DNA of 64,000 bases, taken from contig NZ_JAGIOH010000001.1 in assembly GCF_017876625.1 (NCBI RefSeq), forward strand, positions 4,919,501 through 4,983,500, in the 5' to 3' direction. The stretch is from Streptomyces syringium (GTDB lineage: Bacteria > Actinomycetota > Actinomycetes > Streptomycetales > Streptomycetaceae). The notes under the pieces are model-generated. The model did no database searches and was not told the origin of the DNA. It saw only the letters and a list, made by a program, of their open reading frames with translations. Shown here piece after piece: positions 41,181 through 50,620 of this stretch (position 1 is its first letter; the number at the start of each line of letters is the position of its first letter). A program made the position numbers and the translations under genes.

Positions 41181-43301
41181 TCAGGCCATGCCCAGGCTCC
41201 TCTTGAGGAAGTCGACTTGGAGCAGCAGCAGATTCTCCGCGACCTGCTCCTGCGGCGTCATGTGGGTGACCCCCGACAGCGGCAGCACCTCGTGCGGGCG
41301 GCCCGCCGCCAGCAGGGCCGAGGAGAGCCGCAGGGTGTGCGCGGCGACCACGTTGTCGTCCGCCAGACCGTGGACGATCATCAGCGGGCGGACCTGCTCG
41401 GCCGGCTCGGACAGGCCCTCGTCCGTGACCAGGGAATTACGGGCGTACACCGCCAGCTGCTCGTCGGGGTGGCCGAGGTAGCGCTCGGTGTAGTGCGTGT
41501 CGTACAGCCGCCAGTCGGTGACGGGCGCGCCCGCGATGCCCGCGTGGAAGACGTCCGGGCGGCGCAGCACGGCGAGCGCCGCGAGATAACCGCCGTACGA
41601 CCAGCCGCGGATGCCCACCCGGGTCAGATCCAGGGGGTAGCGCCCGGCCAGCGCCCGTACGGCCTCGACCTGGTCCTCCAGGGTGGCCCCCGCGAAGTCG
41701 TCGCGGATGGACTTCTCCCAGGCGGGGGAGCGGTGCGGGGTGCCCCGCCCGTCGGCGACGATGACGGCGAAGCCCTGGTCGGCGAACCACTGCGAGGTCA
41801 GGTGGGCGTTGTGCGCGGCGACCACCCGCTGGCCGTGCGGACCGCCGTAGGGATCCATCAGCACGGGCAGCGGGCCGTCGCCCTCGGTGTAGCCGGTCGG
41901 CAGCAGGACGGCGCACGGCACGCGCCGCTCGCCCGCCTCGGTGAGCGTGACGCGGGCGGTCAGCACCGGCTCCTGCGCGTACGAGGCCACGACGGCGATC
42001 TGCTTGCCGTCCCGCAGCACCCGGGCCTCGGAGCCCGCGCGGCCGAGCGACGCCGACACCAGCACGGTGACCGCGCCCGAACGCACCGCCGAGTGCCAGC
42101 CCTCGCCCTCCGAAAGGCGCTCCGCGCCCCGCTCGTCGACGCGGTACACGTGCGCCTGGCCCGTCTCGGGATCCGTCGCCCCGGGCCCGGCGGACGCCGA
42201 GACCAGCACGTCGTCGTCGCCCACGTCGAGCACCGCCCGCACATGTGTGTGCGGGCCGGTCAGGGCGCGGTCGCCGACCACCAGCACGCGGGCGCCGTCT
42301 TCTTCGGCGATCCGTACGAGATCGCCCTGCGGCGACCATGCGGGCACACCAGCGAAAAGATCAAGCCAGATTGCGTCCTCGTCAACATGCAGCACCCGGG
42401 TGGCGCCCGAATCGGTGTCCACGGCCAGATAAACCTGGGAGCGCTGGTCGCGCGACTGGACCAGCAGCAGCGGTGCGCCGTCCGCCGACCAGTGGACACG
42501 TGCCAGGTAGGGGCGGCGCTCACGGTCCCATTGGATGTCCGTCCGGGTGCCGTCCAGGCGCAGCAGGGACAGCGACACCGACGCGTTGGCCGTGCCCGCC
42601 GCCGGGTAGGCGACCTCGGCGGGCTCCCGGGCGGGGTTGGCCGGGTCGGCGATCCACCAGCGGTCGACGGCCGCGTCGTCGGCGCGGGCGGCCAGCAGGG
42701 CGGTGCCGTCCGGCGACCACCAGAAGCCGCGCGAGCGGTCCATCTCCTCGGCGGCGATGAATTCGGCGAGCCCCCACGTGGTGGTGTCGTTCTCCGGTTC
42801 GGCCAAGGCGCGGTCGGCGCTGCCGTCCGCCTCCACCACGCGCAGCGCGCCGCCCGCGACATACGCGACCCGGCGGCCGTCGGGGGAGGGGCGGGGGTCG
42901 ACGACCGGGCCCGGCACGGTCAGCTCGCGGGCCGTACCACCACGCAGTTCGGCGACGAAGAGCCGCCCGGACAGGGCGAACGCCGCCAACTCCACCGCGT
43001 TGTCCACCGCGTATCCCACGACGCCGGCCGACCCCTCACGGCTGCGTTCGCGGCGGGCCCGCTCCTCGGCGGACAGCTCTTCGTCGGCGCCGCCCAGCAG
43101 CACCGCCGGGTCCGCGGCCGGGTACTCCCGGCCCGCGTCGAGGTCGAGCACCCACAGGACGTTCGCCCGATCGGTGCCGGATCGGGAGCGCAGGAAGACG
43201 ACACGCGAGCCGTCCGGCGACACCGTGAACGCGCGCGGCGCGCCGAGGGAGAAGCGCTGGGTACGGGCGTATTGACGTGGAAACGAAAGCTGTCCGGTCA
43301 T
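41181..43301 (-). CDS. S9 family serine peptidase (prolyl oligopeptidase / DPP-IV-like)
   Basis: 706-aa cytoplasmic peptidase. An N-terminal DPP-IV-type beta-propeller (about residues 30-440) is followed by an alpha/beta-hydrolase domain: DPYGGPHGQRV (oxyanion), nucleophile GWSYGGYLAAL, Asp in IVHGLADDNVV, His in SGVTHMT. No signal peptide. It cleaves short peptides, often after Pro, and its conserved place beside three peptide importers suggests degradation of imported peptides. Start ATG 43301. Transcribed separately from ABC operon 3 (palindrome in between). Confidence 0.93.
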   Translation of the reverse strand: MTGQLSFPRQYARTQRFSLGAPRAFTVSPDGSRVVFLRSRSGTDRANVLWVLDLDAGREYPAADPAVLLGGADEELSAEERARRERSREGSAGVVGYAVDNAVELAAFALSGRLFVAELRGGTARELTVPGPVVDPRPSPDGRRVAYVAGGALRVVEADGSADRALAEPENDTTTWGLAEFIAAEEMDRSRGFWWSPDGTALLAARADDAAVDRWWIADPANPAREPAEVAYPAAGTANASVSLSLLRLDGTRTDIQWDRERRPYLARVHWSADGAPLLLVQSRDQRSQVYLAVDTDSGATRVLHVDEDAIWLDLFAGVPAWSPQGDLVRIAEEDGARVLVVGDRALTGPHTHVRAVLDVGDDDVLVSASAGPGATDPETGQAHVYRVDERGAERLSEGEGWHSAVRSGAVTVLVSASLGRAGSEARVLRDGKQIAVVASYAQEPVLTARVTLTEAGERRVPCAVLLPTGYTEGDGPLPVLMDPYGGPHGQRVVAAHNAHLTSQWFADQGFAVIVADGRGTPHRSPAWEKSIRDDFAGATLEDQVEAVRALAGRYPLDLTRVGIRGWSYGGYLAALAVLRRPDVFHAGIAGAPVTDWRLYDTHYTERYLGHPDEQLAVYARNSLVTDEGLSEPAEQVRPLMIVHGLADDNVVAAHTLRLSSALLAAGRPHEVLPLSGVTHMTPQEQVAENLLLLQVDFLKRSLGMA

Positions 43302-43473
43302 GCCGGGAGCCTACGGCCGGGGGCGGCGAGATCTCGCCGTGCGCCCCACATTTGCTCCTGTGCACCGAGTCTTGGCACGTACGGAAAGTTATGATCACTC
43401 GCGCATAGTGGGTATGGCTTCTGAGGCATCTGTATGTGATCCATCCGACCGCGCGTACTGGAGGTGAACCGCT

Positions 43474-43668
43474 GTGGCACTCTCGATTTCGGCGGTGGTG
43501 CTGCTGGCGATCATCGTCTTCCTGCTGGTCCGGAAGTCCGGACTGAAGGCGGGCCACGCCGCGGTCTGTGTGCTGTTGGGGTTCTACCTCGCGAGTTCGT
43601 CGGTAGCCCCCACGCTGCACAGCCTGACCACGAGCGTGACCGGGATGATCAGCAACATCAAGTTCTGA
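43474..43668 (+). CDS. Small single/double-span membrane protein, unknown function
   Basis: 64-aa protein with an N-terminal membrane helix (SISAVVLLAIIVFLLV) followed by KSGLKAGHAAVCVLLGFYLASSS, a probable second span. GTG start at 43474 behind a good GGAGGTG site about 8 bases away. Conserved among streptomycetes upstream of mshB in my recollection; no function assigned. Confidence 0.75.
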   Translation: MALSISAVVLLAIIVFLLVRKSGLKAGHAAVCVLLGFYLASSSVAPTLHSLTTSVTGMISNIKF

Positions 43669-43723
43669 CGTTCGGTGTCCGGGCGGCGCCCCGCACGCGC
43701 CGCCGGGCTCGTAGGCTGGTCCC

Positions 43724-44614
43724 ATGACCGACAGCTCCTTGTTGCCAGGCCGCCGGCTGCTCCTGGTGCACGCGCACCCGGACGACGAGTCGATCAACAA
43801 CGGCGCGACCATGGCCAAGTACGCCGCCGAGGGCGCCCATGTCACGCTCGTGACGTGCACGCTCGGCGAAGAGGGCGAGGTGATCCCGCCCGATCTGGCG
43901 CACCTCGCCGCCGATCGCGACGACACCCTCGGCCCGTACCGCGTCGCCGAACTCGCCGCCGCGATGAAGGAGCTGGGCGTCACCGACCACCGCTTCCTCG
44001 GCGGACCCGGGCGGTACAGAGACTCCGGCATGATGGGCGCCCCGCAGAACGAGCACCCCGGCTGCTTCTGGCGGGCCGAGGTGGACGAGGCCGCCGCGCA
44101 CCTCGTCGAGGTGATCCGCGAGATCCGGCCCCAGGTGCTCGTCACCTACGACCCGGACGGCGGCTACGGCCACCCCGACCACATCCAGGCCCACCGCGTC
44201 GCGATGCGCGCCGTCGAGCTGGCGGCGGAGCCGGTCTTCCGCCGGGACCTCGGCGATCCGCACGCCGTCCCCAAGGTCTACTGGAACTGCGTCCCGCTCT
44301 CGGTCGTCGAGGCGGGCTTCGCACGGCTGCGCGAGCAGGGCAAGGACATGCCCTTCCCGGGCATCGCCTCGCCCGCCGACGTGCCCGGTGTCGTGCCCGA
44401 CGACGAGGTGACGGCCGCGGTCGACAGCTCTCCCTACGCCGCGGCGAAGGCGGCCGCGATGCGCGCCCACGCCACGCAGATCGCCGTGGACGGCCCCTTC
44501 TTCGCGCTCTCCAACGACCTCGGGCAGCCGCTGCTCGGCGACGAGTACTACCGGCTCGTCCGCGGCTCGTCCGCGGCCGGCCGCGAGGACGACCTCTTCG
44601 CGGGGGTGGCCTGA
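43724..44614 (+). CDS. mshB: N-acetyl-glucosaminyl-inositol deacetylase MshB (mycothiol biosynthesis)
   Basis: 296-aa zinc deacetylase. It converts GlcNAc-Ins to GlcN-Ins, the second mycothiol step. AHPDDE at residues 17-22 supplies the zinc ligands His18 and Asp21 and the general base; the third zinc His lies in GGYGHPDHIQAHR. MshB-like length and ending. Overlaps the following membrane-protein gene by one base (TGATG), so they are co-translated. Cytoplasmic. Paralogy with mycothiol S-conjugate amidase is possible, but size and neighbours favour MshB. Confidence 0.92.
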   Translation: MTDSSLLPGRRLLLVHAHPDDESINNGATMAKYAAEGAHVTLVTCTLGEEGEVIPPDLAHLAADRDDTLGPYRVAELAAAMKELGVTDHRFLGGPGRYRDSGMMGAPQNEHPGCFWRAEVDEAAAHLVEVIREIRPQVLVTYDPDGGYGHPDHIQAHRVAMRAVELAAEPVFRRDLGDPHAVPKVYWNCVPLSVVEAGFARLREQGKDMPFPGIASPADVPGVVPDDEVTAAVDSSPYAAAKAAAMRAHATQIAVDGPFFALSNDLGQPLLGDEYYRLVRGSSAAGREDDLFAGVA

Positions 44615-45003
44615 TGAAGGGTCTCACTCCACAGCTCGGTTTCGGCCGGATCGCGGCGTTCGCCGGACTTGCCGTGCTAGGGGCCCTGGTCGGCGTCGCC
44701 GGGTCGCTGGTGCAAGGCGGCTGGTTCCCCGGCGGGTTGCTGCTCGCGCTGCTCGGCATCGCCGCGCTCTGCTACGGCGGAGTGACGGCCACCGGGAGCA
44801 GATCCGGCGGTGTGGCACCCGGGGTCGGCTGGCTGCTCGCCGTGCTGATGCTGACGGCGAGCCGCCCGGAGGGGGACTTCCTCTTCGGGGCCGGACTCGG
44901 CTCGTACGCCTTTCTGCTGGGCGGAATGGTCGTGGCTGTGATCTGCGCCACGGTGCCCAAACTGTCGCAACCGGGCGGACCGTCGGTCCGACTTGGGAAG
45001 TGA
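44614..45003 (+). CDS. DUF6113-type integral membrane protein
   Basis: 129-aa protein with four probable membrane helices (FAGLAVLGALVGVAGSLV; LLLALLGIAALCYGGVTA; GWLLAVLMLTA; YAFLLGGMVVAVICA) and a short hydrophilic tail. ATG 44614 overlaps the mshB stop. Conserved mshB neighbour in streptomycetes; family name from memory. Function unknown. Confidence 0.75.
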   Translation: MKGLTPQLGFGRIAAFAGLAVLGALVGVAGSLVQGGWFPGGLLLALLGIAALCYGGVTATGSRSGGVAPGVGWLLAVLMLTASRPEGDFLFGAGLGSYAFLLGGMVVAVICATVPKLSQPGGPSVRLGK

Positions 45004-45205
45004 CGTGACGATTTCTGCCTGACGCGTCCGAGGCACGAAGGCGCGCACCGCGCTCCCGCCCGCCGGGCTGATCCGACGGTCGTCAAGTGCGTGCCGGTGG
45101 TGCCCAGTATGGTGGTGCGCGCCGCCGAGCTACCCCTGGCCTTCGGCATGGGCGACCCCGAGCGAGGTCATCGAGGGCGGCGGAGAGTAACCGGGAGAAC
45201 CTGCT

Positions 45206-47497
45206 TTGAGCCGTGAATCTGACACTTCGTCCTCTGGGCCCCAGGGGCGCGGTGGCGCCGCGTACCCGTCGGGCACCACGCCCTACGGCACCCGCGATGT
45301 GCCGCCCGGCGCCGCCGGCACAGACGAGCCCGCCGGGCCGCCCACGCCGGAAGAGCCCAAGACCGAGACCACGATGACGACGCGGATCCGCATCAACATC
45401 CCGGGCTCGCGACCCATTCCGCCGGTCATCATGCGCACGCCCGTCGAGGACGGCACGGCCGGGAAGGCATCCGCCGCCCCGGACCCCGCTGCCGGTCCCG
45501 GCGCGTCGTCGGCCGCCGGCCCGGACCGGGGGGCCGAGCCCCCGAGGACCAAGCCCAGCCTGCCCCGCCGCCCGGAGCCGTCGGCCACGCCGCCGGCCGC
45601 GCCGGAGGCGGACCGAGGGGACGGCAAGGGCGAGAAGACCAGCGACTGGTTCGCCCCGCGCAAGTCGGGCCCGGCCGCCCCCGCCGCGGCTCCCGCGCCG
45701 GGCCTGCCCCGCCGTCAGGTGGGCCAGAGCGCCCCGCCGCCGGTGACGCCGCAGCCGCCCGCCGCGGGTGGCGGCGCGCCGTGGGTGCGGGACACCTCGG
45801 CCGACGCCTCCGCGCAGCCGCCCGCCCCGGGCCAGGGGTCCATGACGGGCTCGGCTCCGTGGCAGGGCGCCCCCGCCGCGAGCGGCTCCGCGCCGTGGGT
45901 CCGCGACACGTCGGGCACCACCGCCCCGGCCGGTGCCGCCCCCTGGCAGGACGGGCAGAACTCCGCCGCGCCGTGGCCCGGCGAGTCCTCCGTCACGGGT
46001 GCCATGGCGCAGCCGACCGTCCCCGGGCAGAATTCCGTCGGCGCACCGCCGTGGGCCGAGCCCGAGACCACCCAGCAGTTCCAGGCGCCGAGCCTCGACG
46101 ACCCGTTCGTGTACCCCCAGGGCAGCGCGGCCGCGGGCGCGTTCGCACCGGGTCGTACGGACACCCCGCGCGAGGGCTTCCCGGCCATACAGACCCCGCC
46201 TCCGGTCGGTGGTGCCCCACGGCCGCCCCAGGGCAAGCAGCAGCCCCAGCAGGGCCAGGGCCGGCCGGGTCAGACCCAGCAGGCTCCGCAGGCGACGCCG
46301 GGCAAGCAGTCCAAGAAGCGCAAGGCCAAGGTGCCCGCGCCCACGCCTCCCGTCGGCCAGATGCCCGGCGAGACGCTGGTGAGCGGCGTGCCCCCGGTGT
46401 CGCCCGGTGGCTCGGTCCCCAAGCCCGTCGACAGCGGCGCGCCCCGTGTGCCGGTGCCGAAGCCCAAGTCGGGCGTTCCGGCGCCGAAGCCGGCCGCGCC
46501 CGCGGCCAAGAGCGCGCCCAAGGCAGCGGCGAAGAGCGCGCCCAAGAAGAAGGGCCGCTCGAAGCTCGTCCTGCTGGGCGGCGGTCTGGTCGCGCTGGTC
46601 GGTGTCGCGTACGGCGCCGGGCTGCTGCTCGACCACGCGGACGTGCCGAACGGCACCACCGTGCTCGGCGTGGACATCGGCGGCACCTCGAAGGAGGAGG
46701 CCGTCAAGAAGCTCGACTCCGCCCTCGGCGAGCGGGCGAGCGCGCCGCTGACGGTGTCCATCGCGGGCAAGGAGGCGCAGCTCAAGCCGTCCGTGGCGGG
46801 CCTGTCCATCGACACCCAGGCCACGGTGCGGGCCGCGGCCGGCCGGGACTACAACCCGGTCACCGTCCTCGGTTCGCTGATCGGCGGCACCCGCGAGGCC
46901 GAGCCCACGCTGAACGTGGACGAGGAGAAGGTCGCCGCCGCGCTCAAGACGCTGGCCGGTGAGAGCGGCGCGGCCAAGGACGGCACGATCAAGTTCGAGC
47001 CGGGCAAGGCCGTCCCCGTCTACGGCAAGCCGTACCAGGGCCTGGACAACGCCAAGGCGGTCAAGGCCGTCTCGGACGCCTACCGCGAGCGCGCGGCGGG
47101 CGGTGCGAGCAAGACCGTCGAGCTGCCCAGCGCACCCCAGACGCCCAAGGTCGGCAATGCCGAGGTCGACCGGATGATGGCGGCCTTCGCGAAGCCCGCG
47201 ATGTCCGGCCTGGTCACGGTCCAGACCGACGCGGCGCACCGGATCCAGTTCGGTCCGGACCTCTCGCTGCCGAAGATCCTCTCGGTCAAGGAGGTCGACG
47301 GGAAGCTCGTCGAGAACTACAACCTGGAAGCGCTGAAGGAGCTGTACGGCAGCCGCTTCAACGGCGTCCTCATCCAGCGGGGCAACGGCACGAAGACCGC
47401 CGTCACCCCCCAGGACGTGGTCGGCGCCCTCCGCAAGGCGCTGATCGGCAAGACGCCCGCCGAGCGCGTCGGCGTGATCCCGCTCAACCCGAGCTGA
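45206..47497 (+). CDS. Pro/Ala-rich membrane-anchored protein with peptidoglycan-binding-like domains
   Basis: 763-aa protein. About 450 disordered residues, rich in Pro/Ala/Gly and holding several PW motifs (APWVRDTS, GSAPWQ, AAPWP), are followed by a basic stretch, one membrane helix (KLVLLGGGLVALVGVAYGAGLLL) and about 290 extracellular residues. The latter (VLGVDIGGTSKEEAVKKL, VSIAGKEAQLKPSVAGLSID) resemble the tandem peptidoglycan-binding domains that precede VanW domains, but the VanW part is absent. TTG start at 45206 with GGGAG 8 bases upstream. A terminator follows. Confidence 0.8.
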   Translation: MSRESDTSSSGPQGRGGAAYPSGTTPYGTRDVPPGAAGTDEPAGPPTPEEPKTETTMTTRIRINIPGSRPIPPVIMRTPVEDGTAGKASAAPDPAAGPGASSAAGPDRGAEPPRTKPSLPRRPEPSATPPAAPEADRGDGKGEKTSDWFAPRKSGPAAPAAAPAPGLPRRQVGQSAPPPVTPQPPAAGGGAPWVRDTSADASAQPPAPGQGSMTGSAPWQGAPAASGSAPWVRDTSGTTAPAGAAPWQDGQNSAAPWPGESSVTGAMAQPTVPGQNSVGAPPWAEPETTQQFQAPSLDDPFVYPQGSAAAGAFAPGRTDTPREGFPAIQTPPPVGGAPRPPQGKQQPQQGQGRPGQTQQAPQATPGKQSKKRKAKVPAPTPPVGQMPGETLVSGVPPVSPGGSVPKPVDSGAPRVPVPKPKSGVPAPKPAAPAAKSAPKAAAKSAPKKKGRSKLVLLGGGLVALVGVAYGAGLLLDHADVPNGTTVLGVDIGGTSKEEAVKKLDSALGERASAPLTVSIAGKEAQLKPSVAGLSIDTQATVRAAAGRDYNPVTVLGSLIGGTREAEPTLNVDEEKVAAALKTLAGESGAAKDGTIKFEPGKAVPVYGKPYQGLDNAKAVKAVSDAYRERAAGGASKTVELPSAPQTPKVGNAEVDRMMAAFAKPAMSGLVTVQTDAAHRIQFGPDLSLPKILSVKEVDGKLVENYNLEALKELYGSRFNGVLIQRGNGTKTAVTPQDVVGALRKALIGKTPAERVGVIPLNPS

Positions 47498-47522
47498 TCG
47501 CGCACATCCTCGCAAGGCCCGT

Positions 47523-47558
47523 GGGAGCCCCCGCGCCGCATCCGGCGCGGGGGCTCCC
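47523..47558 (+). terminator. Strong hairpin terminator
   Basis: 15-bp perfect arms (47523-47537 and 47544-47558) with a 6-base loop, 26 bases after the stop of the large envelope-protein gene. Confidence 0.85.
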
Positions 47559-47650
47559 GCATGTTCCGCGGCACCCATGACATCTGTCATTCGAGGTTCA
47601 CGACGGCTGACACTGCCGCCGGACCGGCCCGGCCAGCGAGGATTGCCGTC

Positions 47651-48604
47651 ATGACCACCACAGGCAACATGTTCACGGGGGACGGGCGCCGCACCGGCGC
47701 CCCCGTGGTCAGTTTTGAGAACGTCAGCAAGAGTTACGGCGATGTGCGCGCGGTCGCCGATCTGGACCTCAGGCTCTACCCGGGCGAGACCGTCGCCCTG
47801 CTCGGCCCCAACGGTGCCGGCAAGTCGTCCACCCTCGATCTGCTCCTGGGGCTGCGCAACCCCGACGCGGGCCGCGTCGAACTGTTCGGCACCACCCCGC
47901 AGCAGGCCATCGCGCGCGGCAAGGTCGGGGCGATGCTGCAGACCGGCGGCCTCATGGAGGATGTGAAGGTCCGTCAGCTCGTGCGGCTCGCGTGCGATCT
48001 GCATCCGCAGGCGTACCCCGTCGAGCAGGTCATGGAGCACGCGGGCATCGCCGAGATCGCCGACCGCCTGGTCAACAAGCTGTCCGGCGGCCAGGAGCAG
48101 CGGGTGCGGTTCGCGATGGCGACCGCGGGCGCCAGCGACCTCATCGTGCTGGACGAGCCGACGACCGGCATGGACGTCACCTCCCGCCAGGCGTTCTGGA
48201 GCGTGATGCGCGAGCAGGCGCGCCAGGGCCGCGCGGTGCTGTTCGCCACGCACTATCTGGAGGAGGCCGACGCCATCGCCGACCGTGTCGTCGTGCTGCA
48301 CCGCGGCCGGGTGCTCGCGGACGGCTCGGCGGCCGAGATCAAGGCGAAGGCCGGGGCCCGGCGGATCGTCTTCGACCTCGACGGGCACATCTCCGAGGCC
48401 GCGCTGCGCGAGCTGCCCTTCCTCGCCGCCCTGGAGATATCGGGCCGCACGGTCCGCATCCAGTCGCACGATGCCGACGCGACCGTGCACGCGGTGTACG
48501 GGCTCGGTCTCTTCCCGCGCAACCTCGAGGTCGCGGGCCTCGGCCTGGAGCAGGCCTTCATCGCCATCACCGACGCCGCGACCGCCGAGGAGGCGGCAGC
48601 ATGA
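47651..48604 (+). CDS. ABC transporter ATP-binding protein (DrrA-like exporter family)
   Basis: 317-aa ATPase with LGPNGAGKSS (Walker A), LSGGQEQRVRFAMA (signature), LIVLDEPTTGMD (Walker B) and LFATHYLEEAD (H-loop). The C-terminal 80 residues form the regulatory extension common in drug and lipid exporters. ATG 47651 chosen; the open frame starts earlier without a signal. Overlaps the permease gene by 4 bp. With the permease, kinase and regulator that follow it forms a typical sensing/export operon. Confidence 0.93.
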   Translation: MTTTGNMFTGDGRRTGAPVVSFENVSKSYGDVRAVADLDLRLYPGETVALLGPNGAGKSSTLDLLLGLRNPDAGRVELFGTTPQQAIARGKVGAMLQTGGLMEDVKVRQLVRLACDLHPQAYPVEQVMEHAGIAEIADRLVNKLSGGQEQRVRFAMATAGASDLIVLDEPTTGMDVTSRQAFWSVMREQARQGRAVLFATHYLEEADAIADRVVVLHRGRVLADGSAAEIKAKAGARRIVFDLDGHISEAALRELPFLAALEISGRTVRIQSHDADATVHAVYGLGLFPRNLEVAGLGLEQAFIAITDAATAEEAAA

Positions 48605-49344
48605 ACACCCTGATCAAGCTCGAGATCCAGCGCACGCTGCGCAACAAGAAGTTCATGTTCTTCTCGGTGGTCTACCCCGCCGCGCTCTATCTGCTGATCG
48701 CGGGCGGCGCGAGCAGCACCGAGATCGTGGGCGACAGCAAGCTGACGCTGCCGCTGCTGATGATGGTCTCCATGGCCTCCTTCGGTGCCATCACCGCCGT
48801 CCTCGTCGGCAACAGCGAGAAGATCGCCAAGGAGCGGGAGAAGGGCTGGGTGCGCCAGCTGCGGCTCACCGCCCTGCCGGGCCGCGGCTACGTCCTGTCG
48901 AAGATCGCCTCGGCCGCCGTGGTGTCGCTGCCGTCGATCGTCTTCGTCTTCGTCATCGCCGCGGCCGTCAAGGACGTCCGGATGGACGCGGCCTGGCAGT
49001 GGTTCGCGCTGACGGGCGCGATCTGGGCCGGCAGCATCGTCTTCGCCGCCCTCGGCGTCGCGGTGGGCTACCTCGCCACGGGGGACGCCGTACGGCCCAT
49101 CACGATGATCATCTACTTCGGGCTGTCGATGCTGGGCGGCCTGTGGATGCCGACCGCGGAGTTCCCCGGGTGGCTGCAGGACATCGCCGAGTGGATGCCC
49201 ACCCACGCCTATGCCGCCCTCGGCCAGGCCATCGAGCTGGGCGGCGCGCCGCACGCCAAGGACGTGGTGATCCTGGTCGGCTACCTGGTGCTGTTCACCG
49301 GCGCGGCCACCTGGCTGTACCACAAGGACACCCACAAGGCATGA
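48601..49344 (+). CDS. ABC-2 type transporter permease
   Basis: 247-aa six-span ABC-2 permease (MNTLIKLEIQRTLRNKKFMFFSVVYPAALYLLIA start; GEKIAKEREKGWVRQLRLTALP-like cytoplasmic loop; MLGGLWMPTAEFPGWLQDIAEWMPTHA). Start overlaps the ATPase stop (ATGA). Exports an unknown substrate, perhaps an envelope-active compound given the linked two-component system. Confidence 0.92.
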   Translation: MNTLIKLEIQRTLRNKKFMFFSVVYPAALYLLIAGGASSTEIVGDSKLTLPLLMMVSMASFGAITAVLVGNSEKIAKEREKGWVRQLRLTALPGRGYVLSKIASAAVVSLPSIVFVFVIAAAVKDVRMDAAWQWFALTGAIWAGSIVFAALGVAVGYLATGDAVRPITMIIYFGLSMLGGLWMPTAEFPGWLQDIAEWMPTHAYAALGQAIELGGAPHAKDVVILVGYLVLFTGAATWLYHKDTHKA

Positions 49345-49384
49345 GGGAACGGGCGGTGCCCGAAGGCCGGGAGACACTGCGAGG

Positions 49385-50620
49385 ATGACGGAGCGCGAGG
49401 ACCACGCCGTGGACAGGGGATTCATCCGGATCGGCGAGGCACCCGAGGACTGGCGGCAGATGCTGGCCAAGGGCTGCTGGACCCTTCTCTACATGCTGTA
49501 CCTGGCCGTCGTGGTGGGGGACCTGACCGACGGCCACCACACGGGCCCCGCCACGGTGCTGGGCTGGGCGGGGTTGACCGTCTTCGTCCTCGTGTACCTC
49601 TTCATGGTCCTCGGCCGGCGCCCCTGCGGCCGTCTCTCCCGCCGTCAGCTCGGCACCCTCGCCGGGCTGTACGCGCTGGCCGTGGTGCTGGCACTGGCGC
49701 TCGGGTCGGTGTGGCTGGTGCTGCTGGTGTACGTCGCCGTCTCGGCCGGCGTCATGCTGCCCACGAAATGGGCGCTGCGGGTCATCCCGTTCGTCGCCGC
49801 CTCCGAGCTGGTGATCGGCTTGGCGGAGGGGGCGGACATCTCGCGCCAGCTGACGCTGGTGCTGCCGACGCTGCTGGGCGGCGCGGCGATGATGGGCATC
49901 GTCCAGATGGGGCGCACCATGCGCGAGCTGCGCGAGGCCCGCGCCACCGTCGCCCATCTCGCGGCCAATGAGGAGCGGCTGCGGCTCGCCCGTGACCTGC
50001 ACGACCTGCTGGGGCACTCGCTGTCCTTGATCACGCTCAAGAGCGAGCTGGCCGGACGGATGCTGCCCGACCGGCCCGGACAGGCCGCCCAGCAGGTCGC
50101 GGACATCGAGCGGGTCAGCCGGCAGGCGCTGGTGGACGTCCGGGAGGCCGTGAGCGGCTTCCGCCGTCCGACGCTGGACGCCGAGATCGCGGGCGCCCGT
50201 ACCGCGCTGGCCGCCGCGGGCGTCGCCGCCGCCGTCGGCGGCGCGAGCGGCCACGCCGGACTGCCGGCGGAGGAGGAGGGCGCGCTGGCGTGGGCGCTGC
50301 GCGAGGCCGTGACGAATGTGGTGCGGCACAGCGGCGCGAGCCGCTGCGAGGTGACGCTCGAGGAGCAGGGGGACGAGCTGTGCCTGACCGTCACCGACAA
50401 CGGCCACGGCCCCGCCCGGCCGCACGGCAACGGCCTGACGGGCCTGGCCGAGCGGCTGGCCCTCGCCGGCGGCCGGCTGGAGACCGGGCGCGGACCGCGG
50501 GGCGGCTTCCGGCTGCGGGCGCGCGTACCGCTCACCCGCAGCCCGGCGCCCGGGCCCGCCGAGCCGCACCCCGCGGGGCCGGCCACGGCCCCTGGCGAAC
50601 GGCCTAACCTGTCGCTGTGA
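49385..50620 (+). CDS. Sensor histidine kinase (DesK-like, HisKA_3)
   Basis: 411-aa kinase. About five membrane helices in residues 30-175, a short linker helix, then the dimerisation domain ARDLHDLLGHSL with the phosphoacceptor His206. The HATPase domain has EAVTNVVRHSGA (N-box) and TDNGHG. Overlaps the response regulator by 4 bp. No extracellular sensing domain, so it probably detects membrane state or intramembrane ligands, as DesK does; likely controls the linked ABC exporter. Confidence 0.93.
   Translation: MTEREDHAVDRGFIRIGEAPEDWRQMLAKGCWTLLYMLYLAVVVGDLTDGHHTGPATVLGWAGLTVFVLVYLFMVLGRRPCGRLSRRQLGTLAGLYALAVVLALALGSVWLVLLVYVAVSAGVMLPTKWALRVIPFVAASELVIGLAEGADISRQLTLVLPTLLGGAAMMGIVQMGRTMRELREARATVAHLAANEERLRLARDLHDLLGHSLSLITLKSELAGRMLPDRPGQAAQQVADIERVSRQALVDVREAVSGFRRPTLDAEIAGARTALAAAGVAAAVGGASGHAGLPAEEEGALAWALREAVTNVVRHSGASRCEVTLEEQGDELCLTVTDNGHGPARPHGNGLTGLAERLALAGGRLETGRGPRGGFRLRARVPLTRSPAPGPAEPHPAGPATAPGERPNLSL

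Noticed and set aside
45083..48490. 1135-codon open frame on the minus strand
   Set aside because: Lies opposite three genes with clear families and codon bias; composition is Gly/Arg/Ala/Leu noise typical of antisense frames at high GC.
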